This document shows, piece after piece, positions 49,998 through 58,285 of a stretch of DNA of 64,000 bases. The first letter of the stretch is position 1, and each line of letters begins with the position of its first letter. The position numbers were made by a program, and so were the translations under genes. This DNA comes from Actinacidiphila yanglinensis (GTDB lineage: Bacteria > Actinomycetota > Actinomycetes > Streptomycetales > Streptomycetaceae): the NCBI RefSeq assembly GCF_900107965.1, contig NZ_FNVU01000004.1, forward strand, positions 248,001 through 312,000, read 5' to 3'. The notes beneath the pieces are model-generated. The model was not told where the DNA came from, made no database searches, and saw nothing but the letters and a program-made list of their open reading frames with translations.

Positions 49998-50852
49998 ATG
50001 GGCGACAGCAACAGCAACGCCAGTGGTGAGTGCGGGACCTCGGCCCGGCGGATCTACGCGAAGGAGCTGGCCAGGCTGCGGGAGCGGGCGGGGCTGAGCC
50101 TGGTGCAGCTCGGCGAGCAGACCAGGTACGAGCAGTCGTACCTGCACCGGCTGGAGAAGGGGGACCGGCTCGGCTCGTCCGACGTGCCGCGGGTGCTCGA
50201 CCGGTTCTACGGCACCGGCGACCTGCTCTGGGACCTGTGGCAACTCGCCAAGAAGGAGAAGCGGCAAGGGCGGTACGAGGGCTTCATGGATGCCGAGGCC
50301 GAGGCCGGGAGCATGCAGCAGTTCGTCGGGGGCGTGATTCCCGGGCTGCTCCAGACCGAGCGGTACGCCGCCTCGTTGATGAGTTCCAATCTGTCGACCT
50401 CCGTGGAGGAGATGAACCGGCGGGTGCGGGAGCGGATGGCGCGCCAGGCCCGGCTGTTCGGAAAGGCCAACCTGCTCGACTACCGCGTGCTTGTAGACGA
50501 GTCCGCGATCCGACGCAGGCTCGCAGATCCGGAGGCGTGGACCGAGCAGCTCGAACGGATCGTCCAGGCGGCGGAGTTGCGGCATGTCGTGCTGCACGTG
50601 GTTCCGTTCGGCGCCGGCCCGCACGCACTGTTGGGCGGTTCTCTCACCCTTCTGTGGCTGCCCAGTGGGCGCAACATCGCCTATCTGGAGGGCAGCGTCA
50701 CCGGCCAGCTCATCGAGGATTCGGAAGAAGCCGAGCATCTGCGGTTGGCCTACGATCGGCTGAGGGACTTCGCAATGACCCCGGAAGACTCCCTGGCCCT
50801 GATCCGCACCGCACTGGAGGACCACGTATGTTCGTCACTGCCCCGGACCTGA
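49998..50852 (+). CDS. XRE-family regulator with DUF5753 domain
   Basis: A 284-residue protein with an N-terminal helix-turn-helix (LARLRERAGLSLVQLGEQTRYEQSYLHRLEKGDR, residues about 23-56) and a C-terminal DUF5753 domain (YEGFMDAEAEAGSMQQFVGGVIPGLLQT onward). This is the typical Streptomyces partner of a DUF397 gene, as in the BldB/WhiJ group that affects development and secondary metabolism. The start at 49998 follows a purine-rich site; the frame is open upstream to 49791. It overlaps the next gene, DUF397, by 25 bases. The DUF397 partner is thought to modulate DNA binding. Target genes are unknown. Confidence 0.92.
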   Translation: MGDSNSNASGECGTSARRIYAKELARLRERAGLSLVQLGEQTRYEQSYLHRLEKGDRLGSSDVPRVLDRFYGTGDLLWDLWQLAKKEKRQGRYEGFMDAEAEAGSMQQFVGGVIPGLLQTERYAASLMSSNLSTSVEEMNRRVRERMARQARLFGKANLLDYRVLVDESAIRRRLADPEAWTEQLERIVQAAELRHVVLHVVPFGAGPHALLGGSLTLLWLPSGRNIAYLEGSVTGQLIEDSEEAEHLRLAYDRLRDFAMTPEDSLALIRTALEDHVCSSLPRT

Positions 50853-51046
50853 GCGGCGCCGCCTGGCGCAAGTCCTCCTACAGCAACGGAGACGGGGGCG
50901 ACTGCGTCGAGGTCGCAGACGGCTTCACCGGCGTGGTCCCGGTACGCGACTCGAAGGACCCGCAGGGCCCGGCCCTGACCTTCTCCGCCGACGCGTGGAC
51001 CTCGTTCGTGGGCGCGGTGCGGGAGGACCGGCTGCGTACCGTCTGA
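50828..51046 (+). CDS. DUF397 small protein (partner of XRE regulator)
   Basis: A 72-residue protein starting MFVTAPDLSGAAWRKSSYSN with GGDCVEVADGF, VPVRDSKDPQGPALTFSADAW: a full match to the DUF397 consensus. Such proteins occur beside XRE-DUF5753 regulators and are thought to counteract them. It overlaps the XRE stop by 25 bases, so translation is coupled. It has one Cys in GGDC, which is typical. The precise mechanism in this strain is inferred. Confidence 0.93.
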   Translation: MFVTAPDLSGAAWRKSSYSNGDGGDCVEVADGFTGVVPVRDSKDPQGPALTFSADAWTSFVGAVREDRLRTV

Positions 51047-51087
51047 ATGGGCTTGACCTGGGCGGTCGTTTCGGCTGAGCTGAGGCA

Positions 51088-51771
51088 ATGGCTTCCATCC
51101 ACCACACCACCTTGGTCCCGAGCAAGCTGGAACTGGTCGCGCCCTGGTTGCCCGCGCAGCCGTGGTACGCGGGCAGGAGCGGCGAGCCCGCGCTCACCGC
51201 ACTCTCCAAGGCCGGCGGGTTCCGGCTCGACGACCCGGAGGGCGAGGTGGGCATCGAGTTCATGGTGGTCACCGACGAGTCCGGCGACGGGCCGCGCGCG
51301 TACCTCGTCCCGCTGACCTACCGGGGCGCTCCGCTCGACGGTGCCGACCACGCGTTGATCGGCACCACCGAGCACGGCGTCCTCGGTAAGCGCTGGGTGT
51401 ACGACGGCGCGTACGACCCGGTGCTGCGGGCGCAGTTGCTCGCGCTGCTCCAGGACCGGGCGGAGGCGCAGATGCAGTCCGTCTCGGACGCTCCCGACCC
51501 GTCGGTGATCCCGACGCTCAACGGACCGGCGCTGCCTGTCGGCGCCGTGGCCACGACCGTGGAGAACGGCCCCGACGGCACCGATCTGGCCGTGGAGACC
51601 CCGGCGTACGCCGCGCACACCCTGCGCATCGTCCGCGCCCTCGACCCGGACGCACAGGTGCCGACCGACCCGGCCCCCCGCGCCCACCTCGTCGCCGCGT
51701 GGACGGCCCCCGGCGCCGCCGCGGCCGACTCCCGCGCGCTCTTCGCCGTCCTCCACGCGGCAGCGCTCTAG
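51088..51771 (+). CDS. Maltokinase N-terminal cap-like domain protein
   Basis: A 227-residue soluble protein. MASIHHTTLVPSKLELVAPWLPAQPWYAG and the beta-rich GIEFMVVTDESGDGPRAYLVPLTYRGAPL, HALIGTTEHGVLGKRWVYDGAYD match the N-terminal cap of maltokinase, here without the kinase domain. Stand-alone caps are common in Streptomyces, with unknown role. The start ATG at 51088 follows TGAGG. It lies 41 bases after DUF397 and 29 bases before the methyltransferase gene, so it may be cotranscribed with it. Confidence 0.83.
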   Translation: MASIHHTTLVPSKLELVAPWLPAQPWYAGRSGEPALTALSKAGGFRLDDPEGEVGIEFMVVTDESGDGPRAYLVPLTYRGAPLDGADHALIGTTEHGVLGKRWVYDGAYDPVLRAQLLALLQDRAEAQMQSVSDAPDPSVIPTLNGPALPVGAVATTVENGPDGTDLAVETPAYAAHTLRIVRALDPDAQVPTDPAPRAHLVAAWTAPGAAAADSRALFAVLHAAAL

Positions 51772-51799
51772 TCCGCAGAGAAGAAGGAGACCGCCGGAC

Positions 51800-52606
51800 G
51801 TGCTGGACTTCGACGAGGCGGAACGGACGATCTGGGCCGGCCGGGCCGCGGCCTTCCGGGACAGCTTCGCCAAGCTCTGCGCCCACACGGCACCGGCGCT
51901 GCTCGACGCCGCCGGCGCGGGTCCGGGCATCCGGCTGCTGGACGTCGGCACCGGCATCGGCACCGTCGCCGCGGCGGCGAGTGCCCGTGGCGCCCGGGTG
52001 ACCGCGGTCGACGCCGAGCCCGGCATGATCGAACTCGCCCGGCAGGCCGCTCCGGAGGCCGGGTTCCGTCAGGCCGTACTCCCCGAACTACCCTTCGCCG
52101 CAGGAAGTTTCGACGCGGTCGTGGCGAACTTCGTGGTCAACCACGTCGGCCGGCCGGCCGCGTCCGTCGCGGCCATGCGTGCGGCGACCCGCCCCGGCGG
52201 CCGGGTCGCCGCGACGATCTGGTGCAGCCCGGCTGGTGCGGGGCACGAACTGCTCGGCCGCGCGGTGGAGTCGGCCGGGGTGCGGCAGGCGGCCGATGCG
52301 CCGCGGCTCGATCCGGCGGAGGACTTTCCCCGCACCGAGGAGGGGCTGGCCGGACTGTTCACCGCGGCCGGACTCGCCGACGTCTCCTGCGAGCCGGTGA
52401 CCTGGGACCACGTCGCGTCGCCCGAGGAGTGGTGGGGAGGCGCCGCGGCAGGGGTGGGGCTGATCGGCCAGAGCGTGACCCGGCACGGCCCGGAGACCGT
52501 CGGCCGGATCAAGGCGGCCTACGACGCGCTCGTCCCGGAGTACGCCGGGCCGGACGGGCGGCTCGTCCTGCGCTACCACGCGCTGCTGGCCTCCGGGCGG
52601 GCCTGA
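51800..52606 (+). CDS. Class I SAM-dependent methyltransferase
   Basis: A 268-residue methyltransferase. Motif I LLDVGTGIGTVAAAAS (about residues 37-52), the acidic loop VTAVDAEPGMIELAR, motif IV VANFVVNHVGRP and motif V-VI RPGGRVAATIW are all visible. The GTG start follows AAGGAGA. The C-terminal lid (about 185-268) is helical. Substrate unknown. It is followed by sigJ after 77 bases, but there is no evidence for a common promoter. Confidence 0.9.
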   Translation: MLDFDEAERTIWAGRAAAFRDSFAKLCAHTAPALLDAAGAGPGIRLLDVGTGIGTVAAAASARGARVTAVDAEPGMIELARQAAPEAGFRQAVLPELPFAAGSFDAVVANFVVNHVGRPAASVAAMRAATRPGGRVAATIWCSPAGAGHELLGRAVESAGVRQAADAPRLDPAEDFPRTEEGLAGLFTAAGLADVSCEPVTWDHVASPEEWWGGAAAGVGLIGQSVTRHGPETVGRIKAAYDALVPEYAGPDGRLVLRYHALLASGRA

Positions 52607-52683
52607 CCCGGTCGCTGGTCGAGACGGCCGGGGCGGCGCCGACCCCCTGACCGGGCAGGCGGCCCTGTGGCACGCTGGGCGCC

Positions 52684-53583
52684 GTGACGTCAGAGAGCGC
52701 CGAGGAGTTCCTCACCCACCGCCCCCGGATGTTCGGGCTGGCCTACCGGCTGCTCGGCTCCGCGGAGGAGGCGGAGGACGCGGTGCAGGACGCGTACCTG
52801 CGCTGGAACGGCGCGGACCGCGCGGCGATCACGTACCCGGGTGCCTGGCTCGCCAAGGTCGTCACCAACCTCTGCGTCAACCGGCTCACTTCGGCGCGGT
52901 CCCGGCGCGAGCGGTACGTCGGGCCGTGGCTGCCGGAACCGGTGCTCACGCAGGACGGCGCGCTCGGGCCGATGGAGTCCGCGGAGCAGCGCGAGGCCGT
53001 GTCGACGGCGCTGCTGGTGCTGCTGGAGCGGCTGACCCCGACCGAGCGCGCGGTCTACGTGCTGCGCGAGGCGTTCGGCTACCGGCACCGGGACATCGGC
53101 GAGGTACTCGACCTGACCGAGGCGAACTGCCGCCAGGTGTACCGCAGGGCGGCCCAGCGGGTGGCGATGCCCGAGGCCCGTTTCGTGCCCGCCGTCGAGC
53201 GGCAGCGCGAGCTGGTGGAGTCCTTCGTGACCGCGGCCCGCGAGGGCGACCTCGCCGGACTGGAGCGGCTGCTCGCCGAGGACGTCACCTGGTTCGGCGA
53301 CGGGGGCGGCAAGGTCACCGCCGCCCGGCAGCCGATCGTCGGCCGGGAGAAGCTCATGCGGTTCCTGGTCGGCGGGGTGCGGCGCTACGGGGACGGCTGG
53401 GCGGTGTCGTTCGCCGAGGTCAACGGGGCACCCGCGCTGGTCGCACGGGCGGGTGAACGGGTGGCCGCCATCGCCTCCTTCGACCTGCGCGACGGTGTCA
53501 TCCACCAGGTGCAGGCCGTCATGAACCCGGACAAGCTCGGTTACGTGAGCCGTCAGCTCGCCGCGATGTCCGCCGGGGCGTGA
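52684..53583 (+). CDS. sigJ: ECF41-type RNA polymerase sigma factor SigJ
   Basis: A 299-residue extracytoplasmic-function sigma factor. The sigma-2 region is RPRMFGLAYRLLGSAEEAEDAVQDAYLRW, the sigma-4 region is LTPTERAVYVLREAFGYRHRDIGEVLDLTEANCRQVYRRA. The C-terminal SnoaL-like extension (about 180-299) has the ECF41 hallmarks WLPEPV, DGGGK and NPDKL. In ECF41 this extension is a built-in regulator and there is no anti-sigma factor. The usual target is an adjacent oxidoreductase or carboxymuconolactone decarboxylase gene; here an NmrA-like SDR follows after 153 bases. The GTG start opens a TGACGTCA sequence, like the palindromes downstream. The gene symbol is the usual one for this family. 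Confidence 0.92.
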   Translation: MTSESAEEFLTHRPRMFGLAYRLLGSAEEAEDAVQDAYLRWNGADRAAITYPGAWLAKVVTNLCVNRLTSARSRRERYVGPWLPEPVLTQDGALGPMESAEQREAVSTALLVLLERLTPTERAVYVLREAFGYRHRDIGEVLDLTEANCRQVYRRAAQRVAMPEARFVPAVERQRELVESFVTAAREGDLAGLERLLAEDVTWFGDGGGKVTAARQPIVGREKLMRFLVGGVRRYGDGWAVSFAEVNGAPALVARAGERVAAIASFDLRDGVIHQVQAVMNPDKLGYVSRQLAAMSAGA

Positions 53584-53602
53584 CACGGGGTGGACCGAGT
53601 CG

Positions 53603-53637
53603 TGACGTAGCGTCATCATGGGTGGCGTGACGTCACG
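53603..53637. promoter_or_regulatory. Two palindromes upstream of the SDR gene
   Basis: TGACG-TAG-CGTCA (53603-53615) and the perfect CGTGACGTCACG (53626-53637) lie between sigJ and the SDR gene. A candidate ECF41 -35 sequence TGTCACG (53653-53659) follows, but no CGTC -10 lies 16-18 bases on, so promoter assignment is weak. They may bind a regulator, or form hairpins that end sigJ transcription. Confidence 0.45.
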
Positions 53638-53736
53638 TCCGGCCGGTGGGGCTGTCACGTCCCCGGGGGCTCGCCGGTTCTCAGCGGCTGACGGGCGTTC
53701 CACCGGGGAGCGCCCCCACCGAAGGGACGGCAACGC

Positions 53737-54489
53737 ATGACGGCAATCATGGTGACCGGAGGGACCGGGACGCTCGGCCGGCTCCTCACGGAGCGGCTGC
53801 GCACCGGCGGGCACGAGGTGCGCGTCCTGAGCCGGCACGCCCAGCCGTACGCCGTGGACCTGCGCAAGGGCACGGGACTTGCCGAGGCCGTCACGGGCGT
53901 CGACACGATCGTGCACTGCGCGTCCAGCCCGCGCGGCGGCGACGAGGAGATGTCCCGCCGGCTGATCGACGCGGCCCGCGACGCCGGGGTGCGGCACCTG
54001 GTGTACATCTCGATCGTCGGCGTCGACCAGGTGCCGCTCGGCTACTACCGCAGCAAGCTCGCCGTGGAGCGGATGGTCGAGGCCTCCGGGATCGGCTGGA
54101 CCGTGCAGCGCACCACGCAGTTCCACGACCTGGTGCTGCGGGTGATGCAGGGCTTCGCGAAGCTGCCGGTCATGCTGCTCCCGGCCGGGGTCCGCGACCA
54201 GCCGATCGACACCGACGAGGTCGCGGCCCGGCTGGCCGCGCTCGCCACCGCGGAGCCGGCCGGGCGGGTGGCGGACATGGGCGGCCCCGAGGTGCGGACG
54301 TTCCGCGACCTGGCACGGGCCTACCTGCGCGCGAGCGGACGCCGCCGTCCGCTGGTGGACGTGCCCCTGGCGGGCCGGACCTACCGCGCCATCCGTGCGG
54401 GCGGGCACATGGTCCCCGGGCTGGCGGTGGGCGAGGGCACCTTCGAGCAGTTCCTGAAGGACCGTTTTCCTTCTGGGGAAGGCCTCTAG
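53737..54489 (+). CDS. NmrA-like atypical SDR (NAD(P)H-binding protein)
   Basis: A 250-residue Rossmann-fold protein. The nucleotide motif is VTGGTGTLGRLLTERL (residues 6-21), then VRVLSRHAQ, and LVYISIVGVDQVPLGYYRSKLAVERMVEASGIGWTVQR has the Tyr-x3-Lys pair. The family (NmrA/SDR a5) includes redox sensors and uncharacterised oxidoreductases. It follows an ECF41 sigma gene, a standard genomic link, so SigJ likely transcribes it. The ATG at 53737 opens the Rossmann motif. Confidence 0.9.
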   Translation: MTAIMVTGGTGTLGRLLTERLRTGGHEVRVLSRHAQPYAVDLRKGTGLAEAVTGVDTIVHCASSPRGGDEEMSRRLIDAARDAGVRHLVYISIVGVDQVPLGYYRSKLAVERMVEASGIGWTVQRTTQFHDLVLRVMQGFAKLPVMLLPAGVRDQPIDTDEVAARLAALATAEPAGRVADMGGPEVRTFRDLARAYLRASGRRRPLVDVPLAGRTYRAIRAGGHMVPGLAVGEGTFEQFLKDRFPSGEGL

Positions 54490-54600
54490 CCCTGCCCGGC
54501 CGCAGCCGCCATCCTGTGAAATGACGGTGCGTCAGCCGCCGCCGCGGGTCGGGGAGCCCCGTGGCGCCGGCAGTTCGGGCCCCGCGCGGGGGGCGGGGCA

Positions 54601-54631
54601 CCGGCGCTCTCGGGACCCGTCCCGGCGCCGG
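54601..54631 (+). terminator. Hairpin between the SDR and membrane-protein genes
   Basis: CCGGCGC ... GCGCCGG with an inner stem CGGGAC/GTCCCG forms a nested stem-loop (54601-54631) before the 54692 gene. It could be a terminator for the SDR gene. Confidence 0.5.
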
Positions 54632-54691
54632 CGGAAAGACTGAGGGGGCAGCTGCCGACGCCGCGCCCGCATCACCTGTTGGGGGACCACG

Positions 54692-56179
54692 ATGGAGTAC
54701 CCGCCGCAACCCGTCATCCTCGGAACCGCGCCCCCGGCGCGGCCGGCCCGCGACCCGCTCGCCGTCGCGCTGGCCAACGCCTCACTGCTGAGCGCCGGTT
54801 ACCTGATGCTGCGGCGCCGCGGCCTCGCCTTCGTCACCGGACTGGTCACCCTGGTCCTGCTCATCCTGCTCGGCACCGCCTTCCGCACCGGCTGGTTCGA
54901 GGGAGTCCTGGTGGCGTGGTGGGCGCTGATGATCGCGCACGGCTGGTTCCTCGCGGGCGGGCGTCCGGTGCGGCGCGTCAGCCTCGCCAGGACCGGCACG
55001 CGTCCGGGGCTGCTGGACGGTTGGCGGATGAGCCGGGTCCGCACCCAGCGGCTGGTCGCGCTCGGCGTGCTCGTACCCGTGCTGGTGGTCGTCGGGCTGC
55101 TGCGGGCCGACGCCTCCAGCAAGGAGGACGCCGTCACCGCCGCACGCCACAGCGGGAACTGCGCGAAGGCGCTGCACGCGCAGGACGGTGTGTGGTTCGG
55201 GGTGCGGCTTGCAAACTCCCCGCTGACCAGGCACGGCGAGAAGACCGTGACCGCGTGCCACCAACTCGCCTCGGCCAAGGGGCAGCTGAAGACCGGGCTG
55301 ACCGGCGACACCGACGCGCTGCGCGCGGGATTCGACGGCATGTCCACGGTCCTCAGCACCCTGCCGGGCCACGAGCAGATGGTCGACACCGTCCTGAACG
55401 GCTTCCTCGACGGCCTGCCCACCAAGGACGACTGCCACACCGTGGCGATCACCGACTGGCTGCGCGGGCGCAAGGCGGACGGCACCACCCTCGACCGCGC
55501 CTCCACCGTGGTCCCGAAGATCGCGCCCGCCGCCCTGGTCGGCTGCGGCAACGACCAGATGGCCAAGAAGAGCTGGACGGCGGCCAAGGCCCGCTACCAG
55601 CAGCTGCTCGACCAGTACCCGCACGACGCCAAGGCGGCCACCGCCAAGGCCGGTGTCACCAAGGCCGATCTCTCGATCCAGCTGGACCACGTCAACGACC
55701 TCCTGGAGCAGGTCGGCAGCGAGGAGCCCAAGTACTGCACGTCGCCCGCGCGGTACAGCGGCGCGCCGGCGCCCCACAAGGGCACCAACAAGTCCCTGAT
55801 CTACGGCAACTCGACGTACACCGACGACCTTCCCGACAGCTGGCAGGCGCCCGAGGCGTCGGTCGCCACGTATGTCGTCTGCGTGGGCGACGACAAGGAC
55901 GGGCGCGCCGTCCAGACCTGCCCCTACAAGGGCGGGATCTTCACCGCGTTCCCCGAGGACGTGACCTTCCACAAGATCGCGATCCCCGTGAAGGTCTACG
56001 AGCTGCGCACCGGCAAGCTCGTCGCGCACAAGACGATCCAGATCAGCGGCAAGAGCTGCCCCGCGTCCCTGTCCTACACCGAGTACGACGGTATCGACAC
56101 CGGGCCGTCCGACGACCAGTACGTCGACCCCAGCACCTCCGATGTCCGCGCCGCGTTCAGTCCCCTGATCCACCGCTGA
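54692..56179 (+). CDS. Membrane protein with TPR-like extracytoplasmic domain
   Basis: A 495-residue protein. Two or three hydrophobic helices (about 45-62, 68-90 and 121-138) lie in the first 140 residues, followed by a soluble domain. Residues about 290-330 (KKSWTAAKARYQQLLDQYPHDAKAATAKAGV) form a TPR-like unit. Several Cys (CAKALHAQ, CHQLASAK, DCHTVAI, GCGND, KYCTSP, VVCVG) suggest disulfides, so this part is probably extracellular. No family is firmly recognised. The ATG follows a clear purine-rich site. The role is unknown; the gene is alone. Confidence 0.72.
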   Translation: MEYPPQPVILGTAPPARPARDPLAVALANASLLSAGYLMLRRRGLAFVTGLVTLVLLILLGTAFRTGWFEGVLVAWWALMIAHGWFLAGGRPVRRVSLARTGTRPGLLDGWRMSRVRTQRLVALGVLVPVLVVVGLLRADASSKEDAVTAARHSGNCAKALHAQDGVWFGVRLANSPLTRHGEKTVTACHQLASAKGQLKTGLTGDTDALRAGFDGMSTVLSTLPGHEQMVDTVLNGFLDGLPTKDDCHTVAITDWLRGRKADGTTLDRASTVVPKIAPAALVGCGNDQMAKKSWTAAKARYQQLLDQYPHDAKAATAKAGVTKADLSIQLDHVNDLLEQVGSEEPKYCTSPARYSGAPAPHKGTNKSLIYGNSTYTDDLPDSWQAPEASVATYVVCVGDDKDGRAVQTCPYKGGIFTAFPEDVTFHKIAIPVKVYELRTGKLVAHKTIQISGKSCPASLSYTEYDGIDTGPSDDQYVDPSTSDVRAAFSPLIHR

Positions 56180-56321
56180 ACTGCCGCTGTCCGCAGGTGC
56201 GTTGAGCGACCGTGCCACCGCGGAACCGGACGCGTTGCGTCCGCGGCGCCCCCGGCGCCATGCTGTCCGGCGCGCCGGGGGGGCAGCCGCCCGCCGGGCA
56301 TCCCCCCGAAGGAGGCGGGCC

Positions 56322-56432
56322 GTGAACCGGTCAGGGCCGTCCATCCCCCTCATCGTCCTCACCTGCCTCGTCGTGGTCCTGATCGTGGCGGCGGTGGTCA
56401 AGCTGGTCAGGTTTCTGCGGCGCCGCTCCTGA
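56322..56432 (+). CDS. Small single-helix membrane peptide (36 residues)
   Basis: A GTG at 56322 preceded by GAAGGAGGCGGGCC (GGAGG 8 bases upstream) opens a 36-residue frame: VNRSGPSIPLIVLTCLVVVL onward, with a single 20-residue membrane helix and an Arg/Lys-rich end (KLVRFLRRRS). The frame is open further upstream to a TTG at 56202, but that part is Arg-rich, low complexity, and unlikely to be translated. Small hydrophobic proteins of this type often have regulatory roles; here the function is not known. Its end overlaps the convergent LysR gene by 26 bases. Confidence 0.55.
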   Translation: MNRSGPSIPLIVLTCLVVVLIVAAVVKLVRFLRRRS

Positions 56433-57330
56433 CCCCGGCGGGCGCCGCCGCCGAAGCCTCCAGCAGCAGGTCGTGCAGCGCCGTGGCGGCGTCGGACGGC
56501 TCGGGCGGCGTCAGGACGACCTGGTCCGCGGTGGTCGAGGGGCCGGTGAGCGGGATGACACGCAGGCCGGGCGGCCGGTGGTCGAGTGCGGACTCCACGG
56601 TGATGCCGATGCCGGTTCCGGCGGCGACGTGGGCGGCGATGGCGTGCACGCTGTCGGCGGTCCTGATGATGCGCAGGTCCGCGCCGCCGATGTGGAAGGC
56701 GGCCAGCAGGCGGTCGCACAGACCGCTGTTGAGCTGGTGCGGCCAGGTCAGCAGGTTGGTGGTGGACAGCTCGGCCGCGCTCAACTCCGCGTGGCCGGCC
56801 AGCGGGTGAGCCGCGGGGACGAGCGCCATGAACCGCTCGGTGGACAGCACCCGCGCCCGGACGCCCGCGACGCCGTCGGTCGCCCAGCCGATGCCCAGCC
56901 CGATCGTCTCGGCCCGCAGGGCCGGGAGTTGGGCCGTGGTCGGCATCGGCTCCGGCACGATCATCACGTCGGGGAAGAGCTCGCGCAGCCGCGGCAGGCA
57001 GCACAACAGCAGCTGGTGATCGGTGTATTCGGCGTGCCCGACGACGAGGGCGGTGCGGGTCCGGCCGCCCGCCGCGAGCGAGCGCCCGCGCTCCTGGAAG
57101 CGGCGCAACTGGGCCAGGGAGGCGCGGGCGTCGGGGAGCAGCTCCTCACCGAGATCGGTCAACGACACCCGGCGGCTGGTGCGGTGGAACAACCGCCCGC
57201 CCAGCGCGCTCTCCAGCCGCCGGACGGCGTCGCTGACGGTGGGCTGCCCCCGGTGCAGGCGGGCGGCGGCGCGGCCGAAGTGGAGCTCCTCGGCGACCGC
57301 GACGAATGCTTCCAGTTCCATCCTGTCCAC
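56407..57330 (-). CDS. LysR-family transcriptional regulator
   Basis: A 307-residue regulator: N-terminal helix-turn-helix (ELEAFVAVAEELHFGRAAARLHRGQPTVSDAVRRLESALGGRLFHR), a linker helix and a type-II periplasmic-binding-like effector domain (about 90-300). The start is GTG 57330, or ATG 57321 if GGTGG is used. The divergent flavodoxin-type reductase gene lies 135 bases away and is the probable target; the intergenic palindrome CCGATCGATCGG (57345-57356) and nearby CGATCG repeats are candidates for the binding site. The effector is unknown. Confidence 0.9.
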   Translation of the reverse strand: MDRMELEAFVAVAEELHFGRAAARLHRGQPTVSDAVRRLESALGGRLFHRTSRRVSLTDLGEELLPDARASLAQLRRFQERGRSLAAGGRTRTALVVGHAEYTDHQLLLCCLPRLRELFPDVMIVPEPMPTTAQLPALRAETIGLGIGWATDGVAGVRARVLSTERFMALVPAAHPLAGHAELSAAELSTTNLLTWPHQLNSGLCDRLLAAFHIGGADLRIIRTADSVHAIAAHVAAGTGIGITVESALDHRPPGLRVIPLTGPSTTADQVVLTPPEPSDAATALHDLLLEASAAAPAGVRSGAAET

Positions 57331-57344
57331 CGGACCAGGCTAAC

Positions 57345-57356
57345 CCGATCGATCGG
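57345..57356. promoter_or_regulatory. Palindrome in the lysR/reductase intergenic region
   Basis: CCGATCGATCGG is a perfect 12-base palindrome, followed within 20 bases by another CCGATCG. It lies 15 bases before the LysR start and may be part of the LysR site. Short palindromes rich in GATC occur by chance, so the evidence is modest. Confidence 0.4.
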
Positions 57357-57465
57357 TCCGGCCGATCGCTGCGTGCCGGAGTTCGTCGTTGATGCCCGGC
57401 CGCCCGCGGGCTGTGATGGAGGGGTAGGCACGGATGGCCCCACTACCGGGAGAAGTGAAGAGCAG

Positions 57466-58200
57466 ATGGCAGTCAATGACGTGGACCGTGGCAGCGATGC
57501 GCCGAGCGTCACGGTGGCGGTGGTCCACCACTCGGTGCACGGCCACACCCGGGTTTTGGCCGAGCAACTCGCCGACGGGGCACGGTTGGTGCCGGGCGCG
57601 CGGGTGCACCTCGTCGAGATCCGGGCCGAGGACGTCACCGCGGGCCGCTGGCACGACGCGGAGGTGATGGCGCTGCTCGCACGCTCCGACGCGATCGTCT
57701 TCGGCTGCCCGACCCTGATGGGCAGCGTCTCGGCGGTGTTCAAGGCGTTCATGGAGGCGACGTTCACGCCGTTCACCACGCAGGCGTGGAAGGACAAGCT
57801 GGCCGGCGGGTTCACCATGTCCGCCTCGCAGAGCGGCGACAAGCTCGCGGTCCTGGAGCAACTGGCGGTCTTCGGCGCGCAGATGGGCATGCAGTGGATC
57901 GGCGTGGCCGACATGCCCGGCAACAACTGGAGCGGCGGCACCCGCGACGACGTGAACCGGCTGGGCTCGTGGCTGGGCCTGATGAGCCAGAGCCACGCCG
58001 ACCTGGGGGCGGAGCACGCCGGATCACTCGGCGACCGGATCACTGCCCGGCGCTACGGCGAGCGGATCGCGCTGCTGACCCAGCGGTGGGTCAACGGCGT
58101 GCCGTACACCACGTCCCGGATGACCGAGCACGAGGCCCGCGCGCTGTCGGCCTCCCTGCGGGAGGCGGACGACGCACCGGCGGCGCTGACCGGCGCCTGA
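57466..58200 (+). CDS. Flavodoxin-like NAD(P)H-dependent FMN reductase (WrbA-like)
   Basis: A 244-residue flavodoxin-fold enzyme. HHSVHGHTRVLAEQLADGA binds the FMN phosphate, AIVFGCPTLMGSVSAVFKAFME resembles WrbA, with a C-terminal extension of 55 residues. The fold and motifs fit NAD(P)H:quinone oxidoreductases or reductases of the NADPH-dependent FMN family. The start ATG at 57466 follows AAGTGAAGAG. Divergent LysR gene probably controls it. The substrate may be quinones or aromatic compounds; not proven. Confidence 0.88.
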   Translation: MAVNDVDRGSDAPSVTVAVVHHSVHGHTRVLAEQLADGARLVPGARVHLVEIRAEDVTAGRWHDAEVMALLARSDAIVFGCPTLMGSVSAVFKAFMEATFTPFTTQAWKDKLAGGFTMSASQSGDKLAVLEQLAVFGAQMGMQWIGVADMPGNNWSGGTRDDVNRLGSWLGLMSQSHADLGAEHAGSLGDRITARRYGERIALLTQRWVNGVPYTTSRMTEHEARALSASLREADDAPAALTGA

Positions 58201-58235
58201 CGCACACGCCCCACGCGCACGCCTGACCCCGCACG

Positions 58236-58273
58236 GCGGGCCGGTCCGGGGGCGACCCCGGCGACCGGCCCGC
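58236..58273. terminator. Bidirectional hairpin between reductase and ppa genes
   Basis: GCGGGCCGGTC (58236-58246) and GACCGGCCCGC (58263-58273) form a perfect 11-base stem. It lies between the convergent reductase (+, ends 58200) and ppa (-, ends 58286) genes. Confidence 0.75.
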
Positions 58274-58285
58274 TCCGCGGTGTCC

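Noticed and set aside
49998-51046. XRE/DUF397 pair as a toxin-antitoxin system
   Set aside because: The pair is a well-known Streptomyces developmental regulator type; nothing in either protein resembles a toxin.
56202-56321. Upstream extension of the small membrane peptide from a TTG start
   Set aside because: The added 40 residues are an Arg/Ala-rich stretch with no ribosome site at the TTG, whereas GGAGG is well placed for the GTG at 56322.
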